Below are positions 24,419 through 32,880 of a DNA stretch of 53,795 nucleotides, piece by piece (the first letter of the stretch is position 1; every line of letters starts with the position of its first letter). This DNA is from Shinella sp. SUS2. GTDB taxonomy: Bacteria; Pseudomonadota; Alphaproteobacteria; Rhizobiales; Rhizobiaceae. The stretch spans positions 1 to 53,795 of the forward strand of contig NZ_KQ410747.1 of the NCBI RefSeq assembly GCF_001262505.1, read 5' to 3'. A model generated the notes under the pieces. It did no database searches and was not told the origin of the DNA. It saw only the letters and a list, made by a program, of their open reading frames with translations. Both the position numbers and the translations under genes were made by a program.

Positions 24419-24469
24419 GATATATTTTTATAACATCGATTGACATAATAGTTGTAAATATACCAGAAT
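24419..24469 (+). promoter_or_regulatory. Promoter and operator-like repeat before the peptide ABC operon
   Basis: TTGACA at 24440-24445 and CAGAAT at 24464-24469, 18 bases apart, form a plausible promoter for the binding-protein gene. GATATATTTTTATAAC (24419-24434) and GTTGTAAATATACC (24451-24464) form an imperfect inverted repeat around the -35 box. This AT-rich stretch stands out in a GC-rich region and is a likely site for the RpiR-type regulator encoded at the end of the operon. Confidence 0.45.
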
Positions 24470-24514
24470 TAATTTGCTCGGCCGGGAGGGCCGCTCAAAA
24501 AAGGGGAAAGTCAC

Positions 24515-26020
24515 ATGAAACGAAGATCCATCTTCCTGGCTTGCGCCTTTGCCGGCGCGCTGCTGTCCCAGCCGGTTTCGGCCGAAAGCCTTATCCGCAT
24601 CGGGTCGCCCTATCGGACGACCACGCTCGATCCGATCCGTTCGACGGCGGCAGGAAACATCGAGGCCTTCGGCCAGCTCTATGCACGCCTGCTGCGCAAG
24701 GATGAGGCCGGCAAGGTGCAGCCGGGCCTGGCCAGCGCGTGGACGATTTCCGAGGACGGACTGGAGCTCGTCTTCACGCTACGCGCGGCAAAATTCTCCG
24801 ACGGCAGACTGATCACCGCCGAAGATGTCGCCTTTAGCCTGACCCGCGCCTTAAAGGATGAAAAATCAGTCTATGCCGCGACGCTCGCCGCCGTCGAAAG
24901 CGTGCGCGTTCAGGGCGATGCTACAGTCAAAGTGCGGTTGAAGCATCGCTTTGCGCCGATCCTCGACAATCTCGAAGTGTTCAATGCGGGCATCGTTTCA
25001 AAGGCCGACGTGGAAGCGCGGGGGGAGATGGCCTTCAGCGAAAAGCCGGTGACATCAGGGCCCTACCAGGTCCGCGAGTGGCGGCCAAACGACCGGCTGG
25101 TGCTGGAACCCAATCCGAACTACTGGCGCGAAGGGTATCCGAAGAACGATGGCGCCGAGCTGATCGAGGTGGAAAACTCCAATACCCGCGTGTCCATGCT
25201 GATGTCTGGAGAGCTCGATGCGATGCGTGACGTTCCGTGGGCGCAACTCGAAGCCGTCAAGGCGCGGGATAGTCTGCTGATGGCGCTGGAGCCCTCGACT
25301 GTCATCTATATGACGTTGCTCAACGAGCGTCGCCCGCCGTTCGACAATATCAAGGTTCGCCAGGCGGCGGCCCATGCGCTCAATATCCCGGCCATCGCCA
25401 AGGCGATGACGGCCGGCAACGGCATGCCGGCCAACACGACCCTGCCGGCTGCGCTCGATTATCACGCGAAGAATCTGCCCGGCATCGCCTACGATCCGGC
25501 GCTGGCGCAGATGCTGTTGTCCGAAGGAGGTTATGACGGCAAGGAGCTGACCATGCTGATCTCCGCCAATGCGGATGCGGAAAAGCTGGCGACCCTCCTG
25601 CAGGCGCAATGGGCAGCAATCGGTCTCAAGACGAAGATCGAGAAGGTCGATCGCGGGGTCTGGTGGGAACGCATACCGGCCGGCGACTACGATCTCGCGC
25701 CGAGCTGGTGGTACAATGAAACCTCGGATCCGGATCTTGCGGTGCGATGGGCCGTCTGCGGAACGTGCGAGACACACAGCTTCCACACGCACTACGACAA
25801 TCCGAAGGTAAATGCGCTGACGGAAGAGGCGGTTCGCGAGCTCGATCCGGCGCGGCGCGGCGCGCTCTATCACGAGATCCAGAAGATCTCGACCGAGGAG
25901 GTCGCACAGATCCCGCTCTACTATCCGCCCTATGCCAATGCTTATGCCAAGGCGGTTGATGGCTTGCGGCTGAGCCCATCCCTGCAATGGTCGCTCGAGG
26001 ATGCCGTTCTGGCGAAATGA
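24515..26020 (+). CDS. Periplasmic peptide-family ABC substrate-binding protein
   Basis: A 501-residue SBP_bac_5 protein. The signal peptide covers residues 1-23 (cleavage after PVSA). The family core is seen in TTLDPIRSTAAGNIEAFGQLYARLL, LASAWTISEDGLELVFTLR, KFSDGRLITAEDVAFSLTR, TSGPYQVREWRPNDRLVL, and VRQAAAHALNIPAIAKAM. It would bring oligopeptides or similar solutes to the permeases encoded next. An AAGGGGAAAG site precedes the ATG. With the DmpA-type peptidase in the divergent gene, a peptide or N-acyl/amide amino-acid derivative is the likely ligand, but this is inferred from context only. Confidence 0.88.
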   Translation: MKRRSIFLACAFAGALLSQPVSAESLIRIGSPYRTTTLDPIRSTAAGNIEAFGQLYARLLRKDEAGKVQPGLASAWTISEDGLELVFTLRAAKFSDGRLITAEDVAFSLTRALKDEKSVYAATLAAVESVRVQGDATVKVRLKHRFAPILDNLEVFNAGIVSKADVEARGEMAFSEKPVTSGPYQVREWRPNDRLVLEPNPNYWREGYPKNDGAELIEVENSNTRVSMLMSGELDAMRDVPWAQLEAVKARDSLLMALEPSTVIYMTLLNERRPPFDNIKVRQAAAHALNIPAIAKAMTAGNGMPANTTLPAALDYHAKNLPGIAYDPALAQMLLSEGGYDGKELTMLISANADAEKLATLLQAQWAAIGLKTKIEKVDRGVWWERIPAGDYDLAPSWWYNETSDPDLAVRWAVCGTCETHSFHTHYDNPKVNALTEEAVRELDPARRGALYHEIQKISTEEVAQIPLYYPPYANAYAKAVDGLRLSPSLQWSLEDAVLAK

Positions 26021-26092
26021 TCTGGTCCGGCAGCCGGCGCGGACCGCGCCGGCTGCGCCGATCGTGTGGCGACGTCCCGATGGAGACCCCCA

Positions 26093-27031
26093 ATGGCCTT
26101 CCTTGCCGTTCTCGTGAAACGGCTGGTTTCGATCATCCCGGTAATGATCGGCATCAGCCTTGTCAGCTTCCTCCTCGTGCATCTGTCGCCGGGAGATCCG
26201 GCGCGGCTGCTGCTCGGCGACCGGGCGAGCGAGGAGGCCGTGGCGCAGCTCCGTGACCAGCTTGGCCTGAACGACGGCTTGGCCGAGCAGTATTTCACCT
26301 ATCTCGGCAATCTGCTGATGGGAGACCTCGGTTATTCTCTTCGTTTCCAGAAGCCGGTAATCGGCCTCATCTGGCAGTTCCTGCCGCCCACCCTGTTCCT
26401 GGTCGGCTATGTGATGGCGATCAGCATTCCGCTGACGCTCATGCTTGCTGTTCTGGCCGCCCGCAACCATGGCCGCTGGATCGACCAGGTCATTCGCTTC
26501 GGCGCTGTTGCAGGCATGACCTTCCCGGTTTTCTGGCTGGCGCTGATGATGTCGCGTTACTTTGGCGTGGAACTGGGCTGGTTTCCGGTCAGCGGTTACG
26601 GCGAAGGCTTCGTCGGGCATCTGCGCCACCTCTTTCTTCCCGCGGTGAGCACGGCGCTCTGGCTCGTGCCGCTGCTGCTGCGCAGCCTCCGGGCGACCCT
26701 GATCCAGGAAATGGAAGCCGACTATGTCATCGCCGGGCGCTCGAAGGGCTTGCCGGAGGGCGTGAATTTTGTGCGCCACGTGTTGATGAACTCGCTGATC
26801 CCGACCCTCAATCTGCTGGGTGTCATGCTGGCCTATCTGATCGGTGGAGCGGTGGTGGTCGAGATCGTCTACGCCGTTCCAGGCATCGGCACATTGATGG
26901 TTACCTCCGTGCTCGGCCGGGATTTCTCCGTGATCCAGGGCCTTACTATCGTCTATGCGCTGTTGACGGTGTCGATCACGCTTCTGGTCGACGTGCTGTC
27001 CTCGCTGATCGATCCGAGGGTCAAGCTATGA
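26093..27031 (+). CDS. ABC transporter permease, DppB type
   Basis: A 312-residue permease with six helices. Typical segments are LVHLSPGDPARLLLG, the loop LRDQLGLNDGLAEQYFTYLGNLLMGDLGYSLRF, the EAA loop VIAGRSKGLPEGVNFVRHVLMNSLIP, and the ending VVVEIVYAVPGIGTLMVTSVLGRDFSVIQGL. I start at ATG 26093, which has GGAG eight bases upstream; the frame is open for nine codons before it. Its stop overlaps the next start by 4 bases. It forms the channel with the DppC-type subunit. Confidence 0.9.
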   Translation: MAFLAVLVKRLVSIIPVMIGISLVSFLLVHLSPGDPARLLLGDRASEEAVAQLRDQLGLNDGLAEQYFTYLGNLLMGDLGYSLRFQKPVIGLIWQFLPPTLFLVGYVMAISIPLTLMLAVLAARNHGRWIDQVIRFGAVAGMTFPVFWLALMMSRYFGVELGWFPVSGYGEGFVGHLRHLFLPAVSTALWLVPLLLRSLRATLIQEMEADYVIAGRSKGLPEGVNFVRHVLMNSLIPTLNLLGVMLAYLIGGAVVVEIVYAVPGIGTLMVTSVLGRDFSVIQGLTIVYALLTVSITLLVDVLSSLIDPRVKL

Positions 27032-27849
27032 CGGCAGCCGCTTTCCTTGCGCGCAAGGGTGCGCTCGAGTTCATCGCCGGTGTTCTCGTGCTGCTCTTGC
27101 TGTTCGTCCTTGCACTTGCAGCGCCGCATGTCTCTCCGTTCGACCCGAATGCGATCGATTTCGAGGCTTTGCTCGCCGCCCCGTCCGCCCAGCATCCGTT
27201 CGGAACGGATCATCTCGGCCGAGATGTCCTGAGCCGCACCATCTATGCGGCCCGCATCGACCTTTGGATGGGTGTCGCCGGCGTCGCCGCGCCGCTGGTG
27301 CTCGGGGCACTTGCCGGCCTGGCAGCCGGTTACTTCGGCGGCTGGACGGATGCAGTTCTCTCCCGCCTTATCGATGTGACGGTCGCCTTTCCGTTCTTCG
27401 TGCTGGTAATCGCCATCGTCGGCATCATGGGGCCCGGGCTGACGAACTATTTCATCGCGCTGGCACTGGTCGGCTGGGTATCCTACGCGCGGCTTGTGCG
27501 TGCGCAGACGGCGGTCCTGCGGGAAAAGGACTATGTGCAGGCCGCCAGGGTTCTCGGCTATTCGACGCCGGTGATCCTGCTGCGCCACATCATGCCTTCG
27601 ACCCTGCCGGCTGTGCTTGTCTACGCCACCACGGATATCGTGATGATCGTTCTGGCCGGCGCCAGCCTCGGCTTCCTTGGCCTCGGCGTGCAGCCGCCGA
27701 CGCCGGAATGGGGAGCGATGATCGCGGAAGGCCAGCCCTATGTCGTGGATGCCTGGTGGATCTGCCTGTTCCCCGGCCTTGCAGCGATCCTCATGGGCTT
27801 CGGTTTCGTTCTTGTCAGCGATGGGCTTGGAAGGATGTTGAAATCATGA
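27028..27849 (+). CDS. ABC transporter permease, DppC type
   Basis: A 273-residue permease. The HPFGTDHLGRDVLSRTIYAARIDL loop, EKDYVQAARVLGYSTPVILLRHIMPS coupling loop and GASLGFLGLGVQPPTPEWGAMIAEGQ segment are standard for C-type subunits of the dipeptide family. ATGA overlaps at both ends tie it to the upstream permease gene and the downstream double ATPase gene. Confidence 0.9.
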   Translation: MTAAAFLARKGALEFIAGVLVLLLLFVLALAAPHVSPFDPNAIDFEALLAAPSAQHPFGTDHLGRDVLSRTIYAARIDLWMGVAGVAAPLVLGALAGLAAGYFGGWTDAVLSRLIDVTVAFPFFVLVIAIVGIMGPGLTNYFIALALVGWVSYARLVRAQTAVLREKDYVQAARVLGYSTPVILLRHIMPSTLPAVLVYATTDIVMIVLAGASLGFLGLGVQPPTPEWGAMIAEGQPYVVDAWWICLFPGLAAILMGFGFVLVSDGLGRMLKS

Positions 27850-29438
27850 TCGACGAATCCACTCCGCTTCTTTCCGTCGAGGCGCTCGGCGTTTCCTTCG
27901 GTGCGTTGCCGGTCGTGCGCAATGTGGGCTTCACGCTGATGACGGGCGAGGTGCTCGGCATCGTCGGTGAAAGCGGTTCCGGCAAGTCCTTGACCTGCCG
28001 GGCCCTGCTTGGGCTTCTGCCTCAAAATGCCAAGGTTTCCGGCCGTGTCCTGTTCGAAGGCCGGGATCTGCTTGCCAGCACGGCCGAGGAGATGCGCGGG
28101 CTACGGGGACGGAAGATGTCGATGATCTTCCAGAACCCGGCCTCGCATCTCGATCCATTGAAGACGGTTGGCCATCATGTCGCCGAACCCATCATCCTGC
28201 ATGGCGCGGCCGGCAATGTGGAGGCGCGTGCCCTTGATATTCTGCGCGCCGTGGAAATCAACGAGCCGGAAAAGCGTCTGCGGGCCTATCCGCATGAATT
28301 GTCCGGCGGCATGAAGCAGCGGGTGATGATTGGCGGAGCGATCGCCTGTGCGCCGCGCATCCTGCTTGCCGACGAGCCGACGACTGCACTCGACGTCACC
28401 GTCCAGGCCCGTATCCTTGACGTGCTGCGCGACCTGAACCGTCGTCTCGGCCTGGCGGTAATCCTGGTTTCGCACGATCTCGCGGTGGTGGCGGACATAT
28501 GCCACCGTGTCGTGGTGATGCGGCAGGGCGAGGTCGTCGAGGCCGGGCTGACGCGCGACGTCCTGCAGGCCCCTCGCCACGACTATACCCGGTTGCTCAT
28601 TGCATCGCAGCCAAGCCGCCTTGACCTGACGCCGGTCACGCCGCCGGCGGCCACCGCTGCGCCGTTGTTTTCCATCCGCGATCTCGGCGTCACCTATCGT
28701 CCCGGCGGCGTGATGCGCAGGCGCAGCGGTACGATCCAGGCGCTCTCGGACGTCTCGCTCGACATTCGTCGTGGGGAGTGTTTCGGTATCGTGGGCGAAA
28801 GCGGCTCCGGCAAGAGCACCGCGGCAAAGGTGTTGATGCGCCTGGTCGCACCGGCGCAGGGGCAGGTGCTGTTCGACGGGCAGGATGTTCATCGTCTGAA
28901 AGGGGCGGCCCTTTCCGCTTATCGCCGCCGTGTGCAGATGGTCTTCCAGAACCCGTTCGATTCCCTGAACCCGGCCATGGCGGTGATCGATACCATTGCC
29001 GAGCCGCTGCGTCGCCATGGCCTTGCCGATGCTGCGGAGGCGCGCCGCCGCGCGCTCGATATGATGCGGCAAGTGGAATTGCCGGAAGATTTCGCTCAGC
29101 GCCGCCCAAAGCAGCTTTCCGGAGGCCAGTGCCAGCGCGTTGGCATCGCCCGGGCCTTGATCCTCCAGCCGGAGGTTCTGGTTGCCGATGAGATCACCTC
29201 GGCACTTGATGTGACGATCCAGGCGCAAATCATCCGTCTGCTCGTCCGCCTGCGCCAGGAGCGCGACCTCACGGTGATCTACATCTCGCACGATCTCCAT
29301 GTCGTTCGTAAACTCTGTGATCGCATCGCGGTCTTCCGGTCGGCGCGCTTGGTGGAGATGGGTGAGACAGCCCGCGTTCTCGATCAACCGCAAAGCGAAT
29401 ATACCGCGTTGCTCCGCGATTCCGTACCACGTATGTAG
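27846..29438 (+). CDS. Tandem ABC ATPase (DppD-DppF fusion)
   Basis: A 530-residue protein with two complete ATPase domains in one chain. The first has Walker A GESGSGKSL (41-49, ending in L rather than T), signature LSGGMKQR (152-159) and Walker B LLADEP (173-178). A short linker at about 258-275 leads to the second, with Walker A GESGSGKST (317-325), signature LSGGQCQR (424-431) and Walker B VLVADE (444-449). One chain supplies both motor halves of the importer. This is a known arrangement in rhizobia and relatives. Its start overlaps the permease stop in ATGA. Confidence 0.9.
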   Translation: MIDESTPLLSVEALGVSFGALPVVRNVGFTLMTGEVLGIVGESGSGKSLTCRALLGLLPQNAKVSGRVLFEGRDLLASTAEEMRGLRGRKMSMIFQNPASHLDPLKTVGHHVAEPIILHGAAGNVEARALDILRAVEINEPEKRLRAYPHELSGGMKQRVMIGGAIACAPRILLADEPTTALDVTVQARILDVLRDLNRRLGLAVILVSHDLAVVADICHRVVVMRQGEVVEAGLTRDVLQAPRHDYTRLLIASQPSRLDLTPVTPPAATAAPLFSIRDLGVTYRPGGVMRRRSGTIQALSDVSLDIRRGECFGIVGESGSGKSTAAKVLMRLVAPAQGQVLFDGQDVHRLKGAALSAYRRRVQMVFQNPFDSLNPAMAVIDTIAEPLRRHGLADAAEARRRALDMMRQVELPEDFAQRRPKQLSGGQCQRVGIARALILQPEVLVADEITSALDVTIQAQIIRLLVRLRQERDLTVIYISHDLHVVRKLCDRIAVFRSARLVEMGETARVLDQPQSEYTALLRDSVPRM

Positions 29439-29490
29439 AGAAAAACGGAGCCGGCGCGGGCGTGTCCGGAGTACCGACCGGGAGAAGAGC

Positions 29491-30432
29491 ATGGCGGCCG
29501 ACAGTGACAAGCCCTCCGGCAAGCGTGGCCAGGAAATGGACCTGAACACCTTTCTCGAACGTGGGCTTGCCAGCGAGGACACGGGGTGGTCACGCTCCGG
29601 CCGCATGATCGCGTCGCATTTCCGCGACAACTGGGATCGCCTGCCATACGAGACCGGAGCTTCGCTCGCCGCCGCGCTCGGTCTCAGCGAGATGACGGTC
29701 ATCCGCTTCATTCGCCAGCTGGGTTACGCGAACCTCAAGGACTTCAAGGAAGCGCTCAAGCCGGCGGCGGGGGCGGAAGCCGCGGGCATGGGCAACGTGT
29801 TCAAGCGCCTGCAGCTTGATCCGCTCAACGAGCAGACGCTGGAGAAGAGCCTCCAGCGGGAATTGGAGGCCGTCACGGAAGCCTACAAGCTGACGACGCT
29901 GCCTCGCTGGCGATACTGTGTCGAGGCTATCGCGGATCCGCAGTTCGTGAGCGTTGTCGGCTTCCAGGCTTCCCGTGGTCTTGCCATCGATTTTGCCAGC
30001 CGGCTGCAATATGTCCGCCCGAAGGTCCGCTTTGCCGAAGATCACGCGGGTGTTTCCGCTGAAATTCTTGATATGTCCGGGGACAGCCATTGCCTGGTTC
30101 TGGTCGATACGCATTCCTATGCCCGCAAAGGGGTCCTGCTTGCCGAGAAGGCGCGCGATGCCGGCATGCCGCTTGTCATCATCACCGACAAGTTCTCCAA
30201 CTGGGCCTACGAGTATACCGAGCTGGTGTTGCAGGGCGAAACCTATGTGGAGACGTTCTGGGATTCGTCGGCGAGCCTCACGGTTATCCTCAATCTGTTG
30301 ATCAACTCGATCGCACGGCGGCACAGCAAGACAGTCGAGGCACGCACCGACAGCATGAAGGAACGCGGACGCCATTTCGGGGAATTCGACCAGCGGACGT
30401 CTCTGCAGCGTACGGTTCCCGGGCGTGAATGA
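29491..30432 (+). CDS. MurR/RpiR family transcriptional regulator
   Basis: A 313-residue regulator. Residues 25-105 contain the RpiR helix-turn-helix: IASHFRDNWDRLPYETGASLAAALGLSEMTVIRFIRQLGYANLKDFKEAL. Residues 145-280 are a SIS domain (FVSVVGFQASRGLAIDFASRL, then VLVDTHSYARKGVLLAEKARDAG and VIITDKFSN), which binds phosphosugars or related ligands in this family. The frame is open 64 codons upstream inside the ATPase gene, but ATG 29491 has GGGAGAAG at the right distance. It closes the peptide-importer operon 52 bases after the ATPase gene and probably controls it and the divergent peptidase. Confidence 0.85.
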   Translation: MAADSDKPSGKRGQEMDLNTFLERGLASEDTGWSRSGRMIASHFRDNWDRLPYETGASLAAALGLSEMTVIRFIRQLGYANLKDFKEALKPAAGAEAAGMGNVFKRLQLDPLNEQTLEKSLQRELEAVTEAYKLTTLPRWRYCVEAIADPQFVSVVGFQASRGLAIDFASRLQYVRPKVRFAEDHAGVSAEILDMSGDSHCLVLVDTHSYARKGVLLAEKARDAGMPLVIITDKFSNWAYEYTELVLQGETYVETFWDSSASLTVILNLLINSIARRHSKTVEARTDSMKERGRHFGEFDQRTSLQRTVPGRE

Positions 30433-30504
30433 GTGTGGTGGGCCTTTGTGTGGACGCATGATTGCAGGGGGAAGCTGACCGAACAGCTAATTGTTGCGCT
30501 CCAT

Positions 30505-31758
30505 TCAGATGGCAGGGTTGGGACGGCGGTCCGCCAATTCTAGCCCTTCCAGCAATTTGCGCAGTAACAGCCGGTCTGCCTCCCGCTCTGCCCCTTCGAT
30601 AGCGGCCAGCCCGTTGCGGCGCGCCTCGTCCCGGGCGCCGGCCCGCGCATAGACAAGGGTCGCTGCGGCATGGAAGGGCTGGAAGCCGTCGAGCTCGGGT
30701 CGCAGCGCCGCGATTTCTGCCTGAGCGGTTTCGACAAGGCCGGTCTCGGCCAGGGCCACGGCATGGTTCAGCTGCACCACCGCAGTCGGCTCCATGGTCA
30801 TGAGAACCGTGTAGAGCTGCAGGATCTGTGGCCAATCCGGCCCCGGATCGGCCATCTGGCAGGCGCTGATCGCAGCCTTGATCTGAAACGGGCCGGCGCG
30901 CCGGCGCAACAGGGATGTGTGGAGAAGAGCCCGCCCTTCATCGAGGCTTTGCCTGTTCCACAAGGCCCGGTCCTGTTCGCCGGGCGGCACGCTTGCGCCA
31001 TCGGTGCCGATCCTAGCGGCGCGTCGGGCGTCGGTCAGCAACATCAGTGCAAGGGCACCTTCGATCTCGGCCTGATCCGGACGCAGGGTCAGGAGCAGAC
31101 GGCAGAGAAAGATCGCCTCGGCGCAGAGGTTGCGCGGCTCGTCAGGGCCGGTCGTATAGCCGATAGTGAAGATCAGGTAGATCGTGGTCAGAACCGTTTG
31201 CAGGCGGTCGTCCCAATCCTCAGGCCCCGGTACTGCGAAGGGGATGCCCGCCATCGCGATCTTCGACTTGGCGCGGCTGAGCCGCTGGCCCATGGTCGGC
31301 GCCGTATCCAGAAACACCCGCGCGATCTCCTCGGTGGTCAGCCCGCACACGGTCCGCAATGTCAGGGCCACGCGCGTTTTTTCTTCCAGTGCCGGGTGGC
31401 AGCAGGTGAAAATCAGCCGCAGCCTTTCGTCGGGAATATCCTCTGTCACCTCGTCGGTATCGAGGATGGTGAGCTGCGCCAGCGCCGCTTCGCGCTTTGC
31501 GCCGCGCCCTTCTGCCCGCAAGCGATCGAGAGCCTTGCGCCCGGCCACCTTCAGCAGCCAGGCGCGCGGCGATTCCGGCACGCCAGATCGCCCCCAATGG
31601 AGGAGCGCGGAAATTCCGGCCTCCTGCAGCGCATCCTCGGCGCGCTGAAAATCGCCGAGGCGCGCGACAAGCGCCGCCATGAGCCGCCCCCGGTCCTCAC
31701 GCATCACCACGGATAGGGCGCGCGTGACAGCCATGGCGTGGGGGGCGGCTCCTGCCAT
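30505..31758 (-). CDS. ECF42-group sigma factor with long C-terminal extension (DUF6596)
   Basis: A 417-residue ECF sigma factor. Region 2 lies at about 20-80 (LVARLGDFQRAEDALQEAG, then WLLKVAGRKALDRLRAEGR) and region 4 at about 120-170 (RVALTLRTVCGLTTEEIARVFLDTAPTMGQRLSRAKSKI). Some 240 residues follow, including TIGYTTGPDEPRNLCAEAIFLCRLL and a helical TPR-like tail. This extension is the hallmark of ECF42, which has no separate anti-sigma factor and needs the tail for activity. As in other ECF42 loci, a DGPF protein gene precedes it, here overlapping by one base (TGATG). The signal that activates the group is not known to me. Confidence 0.87.
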   Translation of the reverse strand: MAGAAPHAMAVTRALSVVMREDRGRLMAALVARLGDFQRAEDALQEAGISALLHWGRSGVPESPRAWLLKVAGRKALDRLRAEGRGAKREAALAQLTILDTDEVTEDIPDERLRLIFTCCHPALEEKTRVALTLRTVCGLTTEEIARVFLDTAPTMGQRLSRAKSKIAMAGIPFAVPGPEDWDDRLQTVLTTIYLIFTIGYTTGPDEPRNLCAEAIFLCRLLLTLRPDQAEIEGALALMLLTDARRAARIGTDGASVPPGEQDRALWNRQSLDEGRALLHTSLLRRRAGPFQIKAAISACQMADPGPDWPQILQLYTVLMTMEPTAVVQLNHAVALAETGLVETAQAEIAALRPELDGFQPFHAAATLVYARAGARDEARRNGLAAIEGAEREADRLLLRKLLEGLELADRRPNPAI

Positions 31759-32120
31759 CAGAGATTGGCGGGGTTGTAGGACATCAGCGGCCGGACCTCG
31801 ATCGTGCCCCAGGCGGCGACCGGCAGCAGCGCCGCGTAGCGCAGCGCGGCGTCCAGATCGGGGACGTCGAGTATGTAGTAGCCGCCCAGATGCTCGCGGG
31901 TCTCGGCGAAAGGACCATCCATGGTCTCGACCTTGCCGCCGCGCAGGCGCAGCGATGTCGCCGTTTCGATCCCCTGCAACGCTTCCCCGCCGCGCAAAAC
32001 GCCATCGGCGTTGGCTCGGTCGTTGAAGTCGGAGAACCCCTGCATCATGGCCTGGAATTCCGGTGTGCCGTAGACAGGTTCGGCGTCGGGCGATGTATAG
32101 ATCAGAAGCATGTACTGCAT
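31758..32120 (-). CDS. YCII-related DGPF-domain protein
   Basis: A 120-residue YCII/DGPF protein: MQYMLLIYTSPD at the start, then LRGGEALQGIETATSLRLRGG, the name-giving DGPFAET, LGGYYILDVPDLDAALRYAA and a closing IEVRPLM. The ferredoxin-like dimer fold has no firmly assigned reaction; in ECF42 loci it is the standard partner and likely target of the sigma factor. ATG 32120 has GGAGAG 6 bases upstream. It lies 10 bases after the MAPEG gene and overlaps the sigma gene by one base, so all three form one operon. Confidence 0.9.
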   Translation of the reverse strand: MQYMLLIYTSPDAEPVYGTPEFQAMMQGFSDFNDRANADGVLRGGEALQGIETATSLRLRGGKVETMDGPFAETREHLGGYYILDVPDLDAALRYAALLPVAAWGTIEVRPLMSYNPANL

Positions 32121-32130
32121 GGAACTCTCC

Positions 32131-32523
32131 TCAGAGGCCGAAGGACGTGAAAACAAGGCAGACCATGGCGTTCAGCGTGGCAAGCAGGCTGGCCGTATTG
32201 CCGATGATGCGCAGAGGGTGCGCTGGATTGGCTGCAGTGAGCCCGAAGGGGTGGACCAGCCGCCCGATCAGAAGCAACGCCCCCGAAACATGCAACCAGA
32301 TCGCATCGGCCTTGTTGCCTTCGGCGATGATCATCAGGATCAGCACGACCGACACCCATTCGACGAAGTTACCGTGCTGTCTGATCTTCTCGTGCAGGCC
32401 GGTGTTGCCCCCATCGCCGATGGAAAACTTGAGGTTCGAACGGGTCGTTGTCACACGGAACCACAGGATAACATACAGGGCGGCAAGCGGCAGCGCGTAA
32501 AGCGCCGTAACTTGAAAAAGCAT
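32131..32523 (-). CDS. MAPEG family membrane protein
   Basis: A 130-residue protein with four predicted helices in the MAPEG (microsomal glutathione S-transferase-like) pattern. The start LFQVTALYALPLAALYVIL is followed by the cytosolic loop FSIGDGGNTGLHEKIRQHGNFVEWV, where the R-x-H-x-N-F-x-E motif marks the glutathione-binding family core, and then by GRLVHPFGL. Bacterial MAPEGs may conjugate or reduce lipophilic electrophiles. It is the first gene of the ECF42 operon, 27 bases behind the expected transcription start, with GAGG upstream of ATG 32523. Detoxification as the output of this sigma factor is a reasonable inference. Confidence 0.85.
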   Translation of the reverse strand: MLFQVTALYALPLAALYVILWFRVTTTRSNLKFSIGDGGNTGLHEKIRQHGNFVEWVSVVLILMIIAEGNKADAIWLHVSGALLLIGRLVHPFGLTAANPAHPLRIIGNTASLLATLNAMVCLVFTSFGL

Positions 32524-32880
32524 AAAGTTTTTCCTCATTTGTGTTGCGACAGGCCAAAGACGCCGCCGACCCGGCCGATTTCGACATCCCTCCATCAGGC
32601 AGGTATTCTTTTTTTGATTTTTCCCACCGGGTGCATCCGGATAGAAGCTATCGCACAAAGGGGCAAGAGGCGTTCAGGGGGGCATTTCACGTCAACCGTC
32701 GGTAGGTGCCCATTGCTGCCACTGCATGCTTTGTGATTGCCGCGGCATCCCAGCTTCGCGGTAAACAGCGGTGCCCAGCTACGCCTCTCCATCGTTGGGA
32801 CAGTGCGATCATCGGCGGCGCCAGAAGCGATGCGACCGTCCGATTTGCATCCGTTTCGATTTCCGCTCATACAGCCTCCA
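32524..32880. other. 357-bp divergent region between the MAPEG operon and the phosphotransferase
   Basis: It holds the ECF42-type promoter at 32559-32586 on the minus strand. No gene was recognised in the remainder. A T-rich run near 32610-32622 (TTCTTTTTTTGATTTTT) lies just upstream of the promoter. The phosphotransferase could start earlier, at ATG 32830, which would shorten this gap. Confidence 0.5.
32559..32586 (-). promoter_or_regulatory. ECF42-type promoter of the MAPEG-DGPF-sigma operon
   Basis: Minus strand TGTCGA (32586-32581) and CGTC (32562-32559) are separated by 18 bases. The published ECF42 motif from Streptomyces, as I remember it, is TGTCGA at -35 and CGA/TC at -10. The start of transcription would lie near 32550, giving a short leader with a ribosome site before ATG 32523. 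This indicates that the sigma factor drives its own operon. Confidence 0.6.

Noticed and set aside
25055..26779. A 574-codon minus-strand frame opposite the binding-protein and permease genes
   Set aside because: Composition is rich in Arg, His and Gln without domains, which is typical of an antisense shadow.
28101..29711. A 536-codon minus-strand frame opposite the tandem ATPase
   Set aside because: No known domain; the opposite strand has both complete ATPase motif sets.
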